DNA from: Hortaea werneckii
Lineage: Eukaryota > Ascomycota > Dothideomycetes > Mycosphaerellales > Teratosphaeriaceae
Assembly (NCBI GenBank): GCA_037044905.1
Contig: JBAOKB010000126.1
Span: 434,001-498,000, forward strand
Reading direction: 5' to 3'
DNA length: 64,000 nt
Positions 1-9,853 of this stretch are shown in pieces (within the stretch, counting starts at the first letter, position 1; each line of letters begins with the position of its first letter). A model generated the notes under the pieces. That model saw only the letters and a list, made by a program, of their open reading frames with translations. It searched no databases and was not told the origin of the DNA. The position numbers were made by a program, and so were the translations under genes.

Positions 1-718
1 TGCGAAACGCCCATCTGCATCGACTTGGGGGATAAGGCTGCGTCGGGACGAGAGAGCGCTGAATTTTGATGTGATTCGAAGGGCGGGAACATGAGATCAG
101 ACACGGATGCGACGTACGGCGTCTTTGATTTTGAGCGAGAAGCAAGAAGATCAGAAGAGGAAAAGAACAGGGGCTGGGCTTGTGAGCGAATCAATCCTCC
201 CTCTCCCTATGACGATTTGCTGGACAGGTAATGAAGGGGAAATAGCCAAAAGAGAAGCAAGCAACGCAACACAGCTTCCAATAGAGGTTGTCATCAGCAC
301 ATGCAAGACCTGCGGAAGCATCTCTGCAGTAAAAGGGAAAGAAGGGGAGGGGGGAAGGGAGGGGGAAGAAAGAGAGCAAGAAAGCTTTTGGCATTCATCT
401 TTAATGACCAATGAAGAGACTCCCACCGTACCGTCCTTCCTTACGCATCCAAATCCCCCCTCCGGCCGACACTTCCCTCTCCCCGGACGCATTACCTATC
501 CAGACACAAGGTCACAGACGTAACTGAATCCCGACGTTTACCCCACATACTCCCCTCCTTCCGAATTCATGAGGTCCAGGCCATTTCCCTTTTGGCCCCG
601 TCATAATGCCGCGTTTCCTTTTTTTTTTTTTCCCCCTGAACAAAGGTCCGATGCTTTTTAAGACACTGTATGACAGAGATGACGGCATTGGGATATTCGT
701 CTGGATGGAGGAAAAGAA

Positions 719-721
<3 letters not shown>

Positions 722-761
<40 letters not shown>
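722..761. repeat. Poly-G tract of 40
   Basis: An uninterrupted run of 40 G lies about 90 bp past the SSO1 stop codon, so it reads as poly-C on the SSO1 transcript strand. Runs of this length are rare in fungal nuclear DNA and the length given by an assembly is unreliable. Confidence 0.95.
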
Positions 762-763
<2 letters not shown>

Positions 764-787
764 AAAAGAGGAAAGGAAAGAAGAAGG

Positions 788-809
788 AAAAAAAAAAAAA
801 AAAAAAAAA
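788..809. repeat. Poly-A tract of 22
   Basis: A run of 22 A sits 26 bp from the poly-G tract, separated by a purine-only spacer apart from one C. Together they form an almost pure purine strand of about 100 nt (710-810). Confidence 0.95.
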
Positions 810-848
810 GACCACATTAAATTATTTTCCCATCTTTCCCCCCCAAAA

Positions 849-2202
849 TCAAGCAGCCGCAGCCCCCTTCCGCCCAGCCTGCTGCAGCCCAAAATACAGG
901 CCCAGAATCAACGCCAGAATACAAATAATCGCGATGACGATCCAGAAACACCACCACTTCATCTTGCGAGCGCGCCGCGCGGACGCGATGCCCTTATCCA
1001 GCTGGACGTTGCCGGCCTCGGTATCCTTCTTCACGTTCTCCGTGTGCTGTTCCGTCTGCTGGATGGGCTCGTCCTGGAGTACGACGGCGGTGGCGAGGTC
1101 CTCCATTAGCTGGTTCAGCTGGATCAGTGTCGCTTCGATCTTTTGGATGTCGTTGTGGCGGGCGCGCACGGCGCCGAGGACCGTGTTGGCCGTGGCTGTG
1201 CGGTTGGTTTTGAGCTGTGAGGAGGGGCAGATTGGTTAGTTTGAATGTAACCTCGATAATTTTTTTTGGGGGTGTTGCCTTTCTTTTCAAGACCTTTTTG
1301 GATATGTTGTTCCGTGTTTGATGTCAGAGGATTACGGGAGAACTTACAGCAGTCTGGAACACACCCTCATTACCCCAATCCGCATCAGCAGCCTCCTGGA
1401 CTTCGGAATCCGTCGCCTCCGGGTTGACGATACGGTACTGGCGAGCAATCTGCTCGCGGTAGCGCCTCTCATAGTTGGCCTCCTCGACGCGGTACTCCTG
1501 GAGCTGCTTCTGGAAACTCGTCTTGAGCTGGCCCACCTGCGTGTTCTTGACCTGGTTGTCCTTGCTCCGCACGGCGTCCGTCTCGAGGAACTTGATCTGG
1601 TCCTTGATGCTGGTGTTCAGGACCTGGGTCTGGGTGATCATGGATTCGAGCGATTGGCCGGCGCCGCTGTCCGGGCTGGAGAGGGCGCGCTGGTGCAGTG
1701 AGGCGATCTGCCCCACGTGCGTGGTGAGGGTGCGGATGTCGGCTTTGACGGCCTCGACGCGGGAGAGGAAGTCTTGGTTTGAGAGCACCGAGGGGGCGGG
1801 TTGGACGTATTGTACGTTTTGACCGGGTTGAATGGGTTGGCCGGGGACATGCGGCTGCTGCTGTTGGCCTGGCATTGGCGGTGCTCCGGCGGGGGCGCCT
1901 TGTTGTTGGCTGTAAGTGGAATCGGCGGTTTGTGAGTAGTTCGAAGGCTGGTGCTGCATCTGTGGTGGGGCTCCATAACTTGACTGGGCCTGCAAATCAC
2001 AGCATTAGCAGGCTATTACAGGCATGGGGTGCGCTGCCCCAAACTATCATCAACTTACCGGCTGGCCGTATGGCGATTGTCCATATCCTCCACCACCACC
2101 GTAGGGGTTTCCACCGTCGCTCGCGTAGGGATTAGAGCCGCCATATCCACCTTGCTCGCCGTACGGGTTGCCCCCATAACCGCTATATTGGTTGTAACTC
2201 AT
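849..2202 (-). CDS. SSO1: Plasma-membrane syntaxin (t-SNARE) Sso1/Sso2-like
   Basis: Qa-SNARE that acts at the plasma membrane with a Sec9-type SNARE and a v-SNARE to fuse secretory vesicles. Three exons are read: 2202-2059, 1989-1348 and 1214-849, with GTAAG donors and CAG acceptors, giving about 383 residues. The N-terminus (about 1-110) is Gly/Tyr/Pro/Gln-rich and low in complexity, longer than in yeast Sso proteins. Next comes a helical Habc-like region, then the SNARE motif with LDKGIASARRARKMKWW leading directly into a single C-terminal membrane anchor (WWCFWIVIAIICILALILGL). The tail-anchored topology and the ARRARK linker are typical of Sso/syntaxin-1. Upstream on the transcript strand is a CT-rich patch (2240-2280) common in fungal promoters. 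Family assignment is firm; Sso1 versus Sso2 has no meaning outside yeast. Confidence 0.93.
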
Positions 2203-3373
2203 GCCGCACTAGAATTCCCGCGCCGATCGCGCGCGCGCTCTCTATTTCGCTCTCGCTCTTTCTCTCTCCCTCAAGCCGTGGTCTCCCTTTCCGTCTCTCT
2301 GTGCCGTTCTCTCTCAACCAAATCGGATAGGAAATGCTGCAAACGGGTGTAGTGGTGGATGCGCCGGGAAAGCTGACAAAAGCCAGCCGCAGCAGGGCGG
2401 AGAGGGTCGGATAATCAGAAAGGCCCAGGACCGCCGGCTGCGCTGACTGACGTGCGGGAAATGCGCCTGCTGAGGCAAAAAGAGAGATGGGGGGTCGGAG
2501 TCGCGCAAATATGCTCAGAATGGGGACCCGGACGTCAAGAACAATGGACCACCAGCAAAGATGTTGGTGGGAGAGTTGTGGACTGAGGATCAATGGGTTT
2601 CGTAAGAAGGCTGGCCCATCGCTCACTCGCTCGCTTTCTCCGCCCGCCGACATTGGGAAACGCATCAGCCAGGAAAAAGCTCGATCCAGACCCTGGCCCC
2701 GGCTTCGTCACTTTAACCCCATCGCCACCGGCGCTTGCGCATGCACGGCCACCAGGTATGCTTGCATATGACCGCATCAATCAACAAATCCCTCTTCCTC
2801 GTCCATCAAACCCATCGGCGTCAGATCGGCCACAGCGAAGATGCAACAGCAACGTATGATCGAAAAAGGTCGGAGGGCAATAAATGAAAGGAAAAGAAAA
2901 AGAAAAAGAAAACAAAAATAAAAGCATCTCGAAAAGCCTCAGCAAGGCCAAAAATACGTCCATCTACATAGAAATGCGCATGTCCACACGCGCCGCAGAA
3001 GACCACAAACCGGAGTAAGCCGGTCTAGAGAAGACTCCCCCATAAAACAAAAACAAAGCCCATCTCTCCGAGCAAGACGGGATCGAGAAAAAACAGGACG
3101 ATAAATCTTCATCCACATAACAAACTCACAAAAACGCCCCAGTTCACCGTAACCCCTTCTTCAGAATAAAGGATAAGATTCCTCGCGCACTCGTGAATTC
3201 ATGCAAGCCCCTCCCTCCCTTCCTCGCGAAGAAGGACTGGCTTGCTCGACATGCCGCTCTATTCCCTGCGGTAAATAAGAAGGGGGACAGAAGCTATCTC
3301 TGGCCCCCATCTCTCCCCTCCGCTCACCCAAGTCCCATATCCCAGAGACCCTAGGGGGGAAAGGAGGGAGGGA
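2203..3373. other. Intergenic: SSO1 promoter and 3' side of the next gene
   Basis: About 1.2 kb between two leftward genes. It contains a CT/GA-rich pyrimidine stretch at 2240-2310 just upstream of the SSO1 start and an A-rich patch at 2880-2925. Open frames on both strands are short and compositionally biased, and I see no gene. Confidence 0.6.
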
Positions 3374-3982
3374 CTATAACCCACACTCGCCCAGATCCCT
3401 CTCGAGACAAGCCATCTGCGCCCGCTTCGCCGCCTCCGCCACGAGGTTGAAGTCCTGCAGGAAGGGCGCCGTCTCGGGGACCCCGCCTTCGTTGCCCCGC
3501 TGGCCCACGTACGACGCAGGAGGACCCGCGGCACAACTACCACCACCACCACCACCATCGCCGACGGCAGTAGGGCCCTGGGAAACGGGAAACCGGTGTT
3601 GGGGCGCGTAGGCCATTTGCGATGCAGCCGCGGCGGCAGCTGCGGATTGGCTTTGCTGGTCGATGGAGCCGAAGTACGAGGTCGGTTGATAGGAGCCGTC
3701 GGTGGGGGAAGGGAGGGGTGCCTGCGCGCCGTTGAAAGGTGGGGGTTGGTGCGAGGCGCTGTCGAGCATCATCATGTCTGGGGAGGAAGGGTCCTGCATC
3801 ATCATTGTTGATGTTGGAGGGGCGGCCGAGGAGGGGGACGCGATGCTGGATTCGGAGGAGAGGCTGCTACTTGAGGATTGGAAGACGGAGTGCGTTTCTC
3901 CCGTGTGTTGGGGGTGGGTGAAGGATGGATAGGGCGGCCGTTGGAGTTGGGCTTGTCGTTGTGATCGTGTTTCGACTACCAT
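3374..3982 (-). CDS. Conserved-looking Ser/Pro/Gln-rich protein of unknown function
   Basis: Single-exon frame of 202 residues beginning MVVETRSQRQAQLQRPPYPS. Residues about 30-150 are Ser/Pro/Gln/Met-rich with a run of seven Ala and a run of six Gly, so mostly disordered. The last 30 residues change character into an amphipathic helix (FLQDFNLVAEAAKRAQMACL) just before the stop, which is where I would expect the conserved element. No catalytic motif is visible. The ATG lies in good context and no intron is needed. The helix suggests a nuclear or regulatory partner-binding tail, but that is inference; I do not recognise the family with confidence. Confidence 0.6.
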   Translation of the reverse strand: MVVETRSQRQAQLQRPPYPSFTHPQHTGETHSVFQSSSSSLSSESSIASPSSAAPPTSTMMMQDPSSPDMMMLDSASHQPPPFNGAQAPLPSPTDGSYQPTSYFGSIDQQSQSAAAAAAASQMAYAPQHRFPVSQGPTAVGDGGGGGGSCAAGPPASYVGQRGNEGGVPETAPFLQDFNLVAEAAKRAQMACLERDLGECGL

Positions 3983-5537
3983 GGTTGCGTTGTTTCGACG
4001 AGCGGGGTAGATTGGGTAGGGGTGGTGAGATCCAGGTTTGGCGGTCGAGAGGCTCTCAGTTGTGTTTTAGAACGGTGATGATCGTCGGGGCGGTGCTGAG
4101 ACCGAGGATATAAGGTGTCCAGTTGTTGATCACTGATCAATGGCGTCGTGAGGTTCCAGGTAAGAGTTCGCCCGCAAATCTCGGTAGGCTTTCTCAAAAG
4201 ACTCCCCGGTAGTGCAAGTCGCGTGCGATTCTCGCAACAAATATGAACAGTCGGAGATGATGACGTGGGGTTACAGCGAAGCCTTGCAGTAAGATAAAAG
4301 AGCAGGATCGCCGTTGCAAGAAAAGCTAGTCCCCAGATACGTAGGTAATGGTGACGCCGAGGTTCAGAGTCAAGAGCCGGTGGAGGATCGGCTATAGCCT
4401 ATCGCACATGCGCAGAGTGACACGACACACTCAAACAGCGTCTTCCTTCGCAGTCAGATCGGCCGATAAGATGGGGAAGATTGCAAGCAGAGATTTTTGC
4501 CGGCAGACGCGAAGGATGATAGAGTGAAATCTAGATCCAGAATTCAGCCCTAAAACGTGGGAGGCTGTCGTTCAGAAATCTCACGCCCCGTCGCACGGTG
4601 ATGGCAGAATGCGCGGAAGATCTCTGTATTGGCTGAATTGGCCCTGGACAAGAGAAGGCAGTGACGTCGTCTGGGGTAAAGAAGGAGTTGGCGTCCGCGG
4701 GGTCTTGGCCTTCTGGGGGAGTAAGTTGGAGGAAGCGAGCGAGAGCTTTGCGAACGGAGGCGCGCTTGGGACTCGTATCGCGATTTGATGGAGCGGTGCA
4801 AGGACGAGAAGGAAGGGAGAGAGCAAACTTTGATTGCCTTAAAATGATCGAAGGAGGTCCTCTTTGGATCTTCAAACGCCGAGATGCTGCCGCCGACGAG
4901 CTTGACAAGACCAACCGGGGATGAGACCGCGTAGAAGTGTATCTGTGAGCTGAGCGCTTGTGGGGGTGCACCAGCAAGACCAGGTGCGGTGATGGTGTCA
5001 AACCCCTCGATGCGGGAAGTTAGCGGGAACAAGGTTTCCTGGAGTCTGGAGATCGGCCAAGAGCAGAGGGGATGGAGAGGTGGAGGTGGCGGTTGGCGGT
5101 TATGGAAGCAAAGAAGGGAATCATGTGGGCAGCCGAGCGAACCAAAGGCGGTATTGGCAGCCGGGCAAACCACGCACAACGGCGAGGACAGGCACCAGGA
5201 CAGGCACCGCGCACACGCCGCCCGAATTTTCCTCTTCGTTCTCGACGAGCCCGCCAGTCGCCGCGTTCAGGTTTGGTTCTAGCCCACCTGGGCAGGCCCT
5301 CCCGCGGTCAATTGGTGGAGCTCCATCTGGAGAAGGATTTCGCCGCCGCGTCGCCGTACTTGCACCCTAATTTTTCCGAGGCCGTATGAGTCGTCGGAAC
5401 GCGCCGGCTGGGCGTTGACGGCCGCGTGCGCCTGCCTGGTACGAAAATCCAAGCGTTCATCTGGGCAGCTTGGAAAGCCAGAGCGGGTCTGTAGAAGAAG
5501 AACGGCTTCAGGTCTCGTGACCTCTTCACCCACTAAC
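3983..5537. other. Intergenic, with an unresolved leftward frame at about 4530-5180
   Basis: No gene can be called firmly. On the minus strand two overlapping frames (5179-4550 and 5001-4531) each look partly protein-like: the first around an SAFEDPKRTSFDHFKAIK segment, the second around RKALARFLQLTPPEGQDPAD. A spliced or frameshifted small gene is possible, but I found no convincing splice pair and no family match. The right part (5280-5537) is the KTI12 promoter. Confidence 0.35.
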
Positions 5538-6529
5538 ATGCCGGTATGTGGATTCTTTGGTATACGACCCCATACGACGCGCAATGCGAGCATGGGGCTT
5601 AAGATAAAGCTTCACCATTGCTGACAGGTAGGTGGGAATCATCCCATTGCACACAGCTCATCCTGATCGCCGGATACCCATCCAGCGGCAAGACCCACCG
5701 CAGCAAGCAACTCATCGACTACTTCGCACAGAGGATCAGCGAGTCGGATGACCCCAAGATCAAACGTCTGAAGCTGCACCACATAGACGATCAGGGTCTG
5801 GGCTTATCACGCAATGTCTACGGCGCCGCACGTCCGGAGAAGGATGCCCGCGCCACCTTCTCCTCCGCCATCAAGCGGGTGCTGAACCGCGACGCCGTCG
5901 TCGTCGCCGACGGCATGAACTACATCAAAGGCTTCCGGTACCAGCTCTACTGCGAAGCCAAGGCGGTGCAGACCCCGAACTGCATCGTGCACGTCGGCAC
6001 GCAACCGGCCCAATGCCGCGAGCTCAACACGCAGGCCTTGGAGTCCGGCACGGGGGGCTACGCGCCCGACATCTTCGAGAACCTCGTCTTCCGGTTCGAG
6101 GAGCCCAATGGGATGAACCGCTGGGATGCCCCGCTGTTCGCGGTCCCCTGGGACGACGCCACGCCGCCGTGCGAGCTGATCTGGGACACGATGGTCGGGG
6201 GCAAGGCGAAAGTGGCCAAACCTAACGCGGCGACCGTGTTGCAGCCTGCGGCCGAGCAGGACTACCTTTACGAGTTGGACCGGACGACCAACGATGTCCT
6301 TAATGCGATAAAGACGTGGTTGCAGGACCATCCGGGGGAGGACGGCGGGAACGTTAGGATCCCGGAGGCGGAGAACGAGGTAGTGTTGCCTTTAAGTGCG
6401 CCTTCTCTGCCTCAGCTTCAGAGATTACGGCGCCAATTCGTGGCATTACATCGTCAGCATCCGCTGAATAAAAGCCGGATCCGGAATTTGTTTGTAGATT
6501 ACCTTAACGACACCTTTCAGAATTCATGA
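5538..6529 (+). CDS. KTI12: KTI12, Elongator-associated P-loop protein
   Basis: Partner of the Elongator complex, needed for wobble-uridine modification of tRNA. The start is on a 6-nt exon (ATG CCG, 5538-5543). A 113-nt intron (5544-5656, GTATGT...ACACAG) follows, and exon 2 runs 5657-6529, giving 292 residues, the usual family length. Splicing restores the family N-terminus MPLILIAGYPSSGKT, with the P-loop GYPSSGKT. Further KTI12 features are the HHIDDQGLGLSRNVY segment, ADGMNYIKGFRYQLYCEAK and the C-terminal RRQFVALHRQHPLNKSRI. Without the intron the frame would begin at 5618 with a non-conserved leader read from intron sequence, so the micro-exon model is preferred. The upstream neighbour is far away and the downstream gene is convergent. 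Confidence 0.94.
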
Positions 6530-6970
6530 CGGGGACCCCTCGCTGCATTGGGGCGGGCGAGAGGGGGTCTTCAAAACGTTCTTCACGTCAACCATTCGGG
6601 CTTCTTTATTTTCGCATTGTTCTCCCTCTTTTTCCTTTTCTGGTTCGTTTGGCGTTCGAGTCCATTAACATTTTCGATGAGAAGATCCTGCAGACCAGCA
6701 GGTAGGTGTCTTTTTCTCCTGGAAAGACTTATTCACAAATAGATCTCGCTATGATATTTTCAAACGCCCTTTTAAGAGCAAATCGAAGAAGCAAGCAACA
6801 GGCTCGAAGCGCACCATGACCCCTCTCCTCAAATTTTGCTTTGCACACCCCTGAAAAACCAACGCCCAATCCCGTTATGCAGCCAGAAGGAACCGCACAT
6901 GCAAAAATCGCATTTCCCCATCTCCCCAAACCCCAGAGTCAAAGAAAGGACTTAGAAAAAAGAAAAAATC
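6530..6970. other. Convergent 3' region of KTI12 and BZZ1
   Basis: About 440 bp between the facing stop codons of KTI12 and BZZ1. It is T-rich on the left and A-rich on the right (6950-6970), as expected for two untranslated tails. No gene is seen. Confidence 0.6.
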
Positions 6971-9277
6971 TCACACCTCCCTCACCCAACCCCCAGGGAC
7001 AACACCCCTCCCACTCTTCCCCTCGACTTCCACCCACCCATCCCCCTGGTCCGGCACGCACAGGACCAACTTCTCGCCCTCCTCCATACTCGTCTCGTCG
7101 GCGCCGTTGGCCTCGTACGTATACAGCGCCTCGACGTGCTTGACAGCGGGGGTAGAGGATTTCTTCGTGGCGCCGCGACGGGGCGCGACTGCGGGTCCGA
7201 CTTTCTTCTTCGCTCCTCCCCCTCCACCTCCACCTCCCGCGGCGTCGGGGAGGGAGGTCGTGGAACCGCCGGGATCGGCGCCCGCGGTCGGCGGGTCCGC
7301 GGCGGAAACGAAGGGGGAGGTCTCCGGCGGAGGGGATTTCGAGGGCGGTTCCGGCGGGGAGACGTCCGCGTACGAGGCTGGTACGAGACCCGGCGTGGCT
7401 CCGAACCCGGTGGGCGAAATTTTGATCCAGCCGCTGCCGTCGTCGGGTTCGAGGAGGGTGAAGGGGTCGCCTTCGGCGATGGAGATTTCGCCTTCGCCCG
7501 TCGCTTGGTAGGCGTAGAGCATTTTGCCTTTCTGTTGGTCGGAGGTGTCGCCGTTGCTGCCGGGTTTGATGTATGCGGCGGGGGGCGGTGCGACGACGCG
7601 GTGGCGGGTGGAGCTTGAGCTCATGCGGGGGTTGGGTCCGGAGCCGGCGCCACCGCCGGAGGAATTCTCGGTCAGCGTTGTGCCTGAGACGGAGCGGTTG
7701 GCGCTTGCGGCGTAGCCGGAGGAGAGCGTGTTCATCGATCCCATCGTGTCGCTGCGTTGGAGGCCAGGCATACTGCCGCGGTGACCTCCTCCTCCTCCTC
7801 CGCCTCCCCCATCCCCGCCATTCACGGGTGGTGGACTGGCGGCTTGAGCTGCAGCCTGTCGCTCCGCTTTAGCTGTCTTCCTTTGCTCCTTGTTCAACTC
7901 GCCAGGACAATCGGCTGGGACCTTCAACTCGCACTTGGTGTGACACGTAAATCCACAGTCCGTACACTGTAGTCCCTTGGCGCTCAGACCCCATATACGA
8001 TCTGCACAGAGGTCGCAGTTGGTCGGCAACCGGAACGTCTCGTTTTTGAAAGCGTGATTTCGCATTCCAACGCTCACATCTCCTACACTTCCTGTAATCG
8101 TGCTGACTTCCACCTCGGCCGTGAACATGCGCCGTTCGGCCTCGTGGAGGTTTTCCTGGTGGTAGAACATGGCACGTACGACGTCGACTTCATCACGTCT
8201 ATCCTTTCCTTCGCGGATCGCTTGCCGCACTCGTTTGGCGCCTTCTACTTCTCGCCGTTTCGCGTCGCACTCTCTCCGTAGTTCGTTTAGCGAGCCCTTG
8301 GATTTGGAGAGTATGTTCATCAGGAACGTTTTACTCTGCGCATCGTTGGCCATGACATCGTCGTCGAGCCAGACTGGAGAGGGCTCAAATGTGAAGTCGA
8401 GAGGGTCTTGCCAATGGGAAGCGTTGTGTCGGACGAACATCATGCTGTCGAGCACGGGGTTATTGCGAGGTATCTCCCCCGTGAGATGTTCCAAAAGCTT
8501 AGTAGATCGTGTCAGCATCTCCGTCTCCAAGCCCGAAGCGGTTGTCCAGAGCTTGTTCAGGGTGGCGGTCCGGGACTCGTTGACAGCCTGCAACGAATCG
8601 AGCAGGTCCGGCACATATTCATGGTAGTATCTCTCCTTTTGTTTGTTTGTCACGTTGATCGCAATCAAATAGGTGTTCTTCATGTTCCGCATATCCGCCA
8701 TTTGCTGGGCATAGGCGCTCTGGGCCTTATTTTTGCTCGAGTCAAAGCTGCTCTCAATCTTCTTTCGCTTGTTTTCCACCTCCTGACAGACCGAATCGTA
8801 CTTGCCCTTGGTCTTCTTGAGGTCGGCATAGCAGCCGTCCCGCTCCTTCTCGAGCTTGGCGGCGTAGTCGGCGTGGTGTTTCCGGAGGTCTTCGTAGCGG
8901 TTCTGCAGGTTCTGGAGGGGCTGGGCGAGACTGGAGATGAGCTGGGTGCTGAATTTATCGTGTTCCTGGGCGCGGTTCTCTAATGTGCTCAACTGCACCG
9001 TCCACGTGGTCATGCTCGCACTCTCCAGACTGCCAGGTGTGACGGTCGGTGTGTCGCCCACGGACAGCTGGGATTGCTTCCGGGCCTTCTTCTCGAAATA
9101 CTTCTTGGCCAAGGCATTGAGCTTTTGGGCGTACTCCTTCTCAATGGCGCTGCGTTCGCGGTAGAAGGACTGGATGTCTTCCAGCCAGGCGATGCCATTG
9201 GTGACCCAGGCATTGACGGGCTTATAGCCATCCTTGAGCTCGGCGCCAAAGGCGGGAGCAATATCGATCTCGGCCAT
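6971..9277 (-). CDS. BZZ1: BZZ1, F-BAR / C1 / double-SH3 actin-patch protein
   Basis: Syndapin-like adaptor that binds membranes through its F-BAR domain and recruits the WASP/actin machinery at endocytic patches. A single exon of 768 residues is read from MAEIDIAPAFGAELKDG; an in-frame ATG 22 codons upstream gives an unlikely hydrophobic leader and is rejected. Domains in order are F-BAR (about 5-270, with KPVNAWVTNGIAWLEDIQSF), a coiled coil, and a C1 zinc domain (about 407-457, HAFKNETFRLPTNCDLC...CTDCGFTCHTKC). SH3-1 (about 582-637, MLYAYQATGEGEISIAEGD) and SH3-2 (about 712-768, ALYTYEANGADETSMEEGE) follow, the latter ending at the C-terminus. Linkers are Gly/Ser/Pro-rich with poly-Gly runs. 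The domain order matches fungal Bzz1. The gene diverges from DBP5. Confidence 0.94.
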   Translation of the reverse strand: MAEIDIAPAFGAELKDGYKPVNAWVTNGIAWLEDIQSFYRERSAIEKEYAQKLNALAKKYFEKKARKQSQLSVGDTPTVTPGSLESASMTTWTVQLSTLENRAQEHDKFSTQLISSLAQPLQNLQNRYEDLRKHHADYAAKLEKERDGCYADLKKTKGKYDSVCQEVENKRKKIESSFDSSKNKAQSAYAQQMADMRNMKNTYLIAINVTNKQKERYYHEYVPDLLDSLQAVNESRTATLNKLWTTASGLETEMLTRSTKLLEHLTGEIPRNNPVLDSMMFVRHNASHWQDPLDFTFEPSPVWLDDDVMANDAQSKTFLMNILSKSKGSLNELRRECDAKRREVEGAKRVRQAIREGKDRRDEVDVVRAMFYHQENLHEAERRMFTAEVEVSTITGSVGDVSVGMRNHAFKNETFRLPTNCDLCADRIWGLSAKGLQCTDCGFTCHTKCELKVPADCPGELNKEQRKTAKAERQAAAQAASPPPVNGGDGGGGGGGGGHRGSMPGLQRSDTMGSMNTLSSGYAASANRSVSGTTLTENSSGGGAGSGPNPRMSSSSTRHRVVAPPPAAYIKPGSNGDTSDQQKGKMLYAYQATGEGEISIAEGDPFTLLEPDDGSGWIKISPTGFGATPGLVPASYADVSPPEPPSKSPPPETSPFVSAADPPTAGADPGGSTTSLPDAAGGGGGGGGAKKKVGPAVAPRRGATKKSSTPAVKHVEALYTYEANGADETSMEEGEKLVLCVPDQGDGWVEVEGKSGRGVVPGGWVREV

Positions 9278-9853
9278 GGTTCCTGGATTGCACCTTACAT
9301 ACAGCACCAGGCCGACAGTCAATATCCAGACGGGCAAAGACACCTGGCAGCGCCGGCTAATAGTACAAGGTGTACCCTACGATGTATGTCCCAAGCCACC
9401 TCACGGCACGGCCAAGTGGGCTGCTTCGTAGCGGCGACCGGCGTTACAGCCCAAGCAGCCCGGCTCGGCGTTTGCAGCTGCGAGCCCCGCGATGGAGAGT
9501 CCCGCCGCTTCGTCCCGGCTCCCGTACAGCCGCCGGAGCGCGCTAGTCCCTCCCGAGTCCCGGCCCTCGCAGTTGCCTTTCGAGATTGTCTGCTGCCCCT
9601 CCACCTGCCCAGCTGCATGGGAGACAACAATTTCCCTGACCGCATTTCAATCAACCACCACCACCTGCACGCTCTCGCTCCCCATCACTGGCGCCTTCTC
9701 TTACAGACTCCACCGCGGTCGCCGTAGCTAATCGTATCACGTGCTAGACCGAGCACTCGCGACTCGTCAGCATTCACCTGCCCGGGTGCCAGCACCCACC
9801 GGCAACTTCCACCCACCCACTCCGCTCCTTGCCAATCTCTCTCCACAGACACC
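9278..9853. promoter_or_regulatory. Bidirectional promoter between BZZ1 and DBP5
   Basis: A 576-bp space serves both divergent genes. A CACGTG E-box lies at 9738-9743, about 110 bp upstream of the DBP5 start; a bHLH factor such as a Cbf1 or Pho4 homologue could use it, which is inference. CT-rich stretches (9600-9720) precede DBP5. No separate gene is supported. Confidence 0.5.

Larger units (their letters stand above)
1..848. other. Non-coding left edge, downstream of SSO1
   Basis: No credible gene is seen. The open frames here are short, overlap each other on both strands, and several simply translate the poly-G and poly-A tracts. The stretch is probably the 3' untranslated and downstream region of the leftward SSO1 gene. 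A purine-rich patch at about 330-375 precedes the long homopolymers. Confidence 0.6.

Noticed and set aside
606..1239. Open frames crossing the poly-G and poly-A tracts
   Set aside because: They translate homopolymers (poly-Gly, poly-Lys) and then run antisense through the last SSO1 exon.
4531..5179. Leftward gene upstream of KTI12
   Set aside because: Two overlapping frames are suggestive, but no splice pair or single-base repair joins them convincingly.
5807..6331. 174-residue frame antisense to KTI12
   Set aside because: Codon-bias shadow of a conserved gene; Arg/Val/Leu-rich with no motif.
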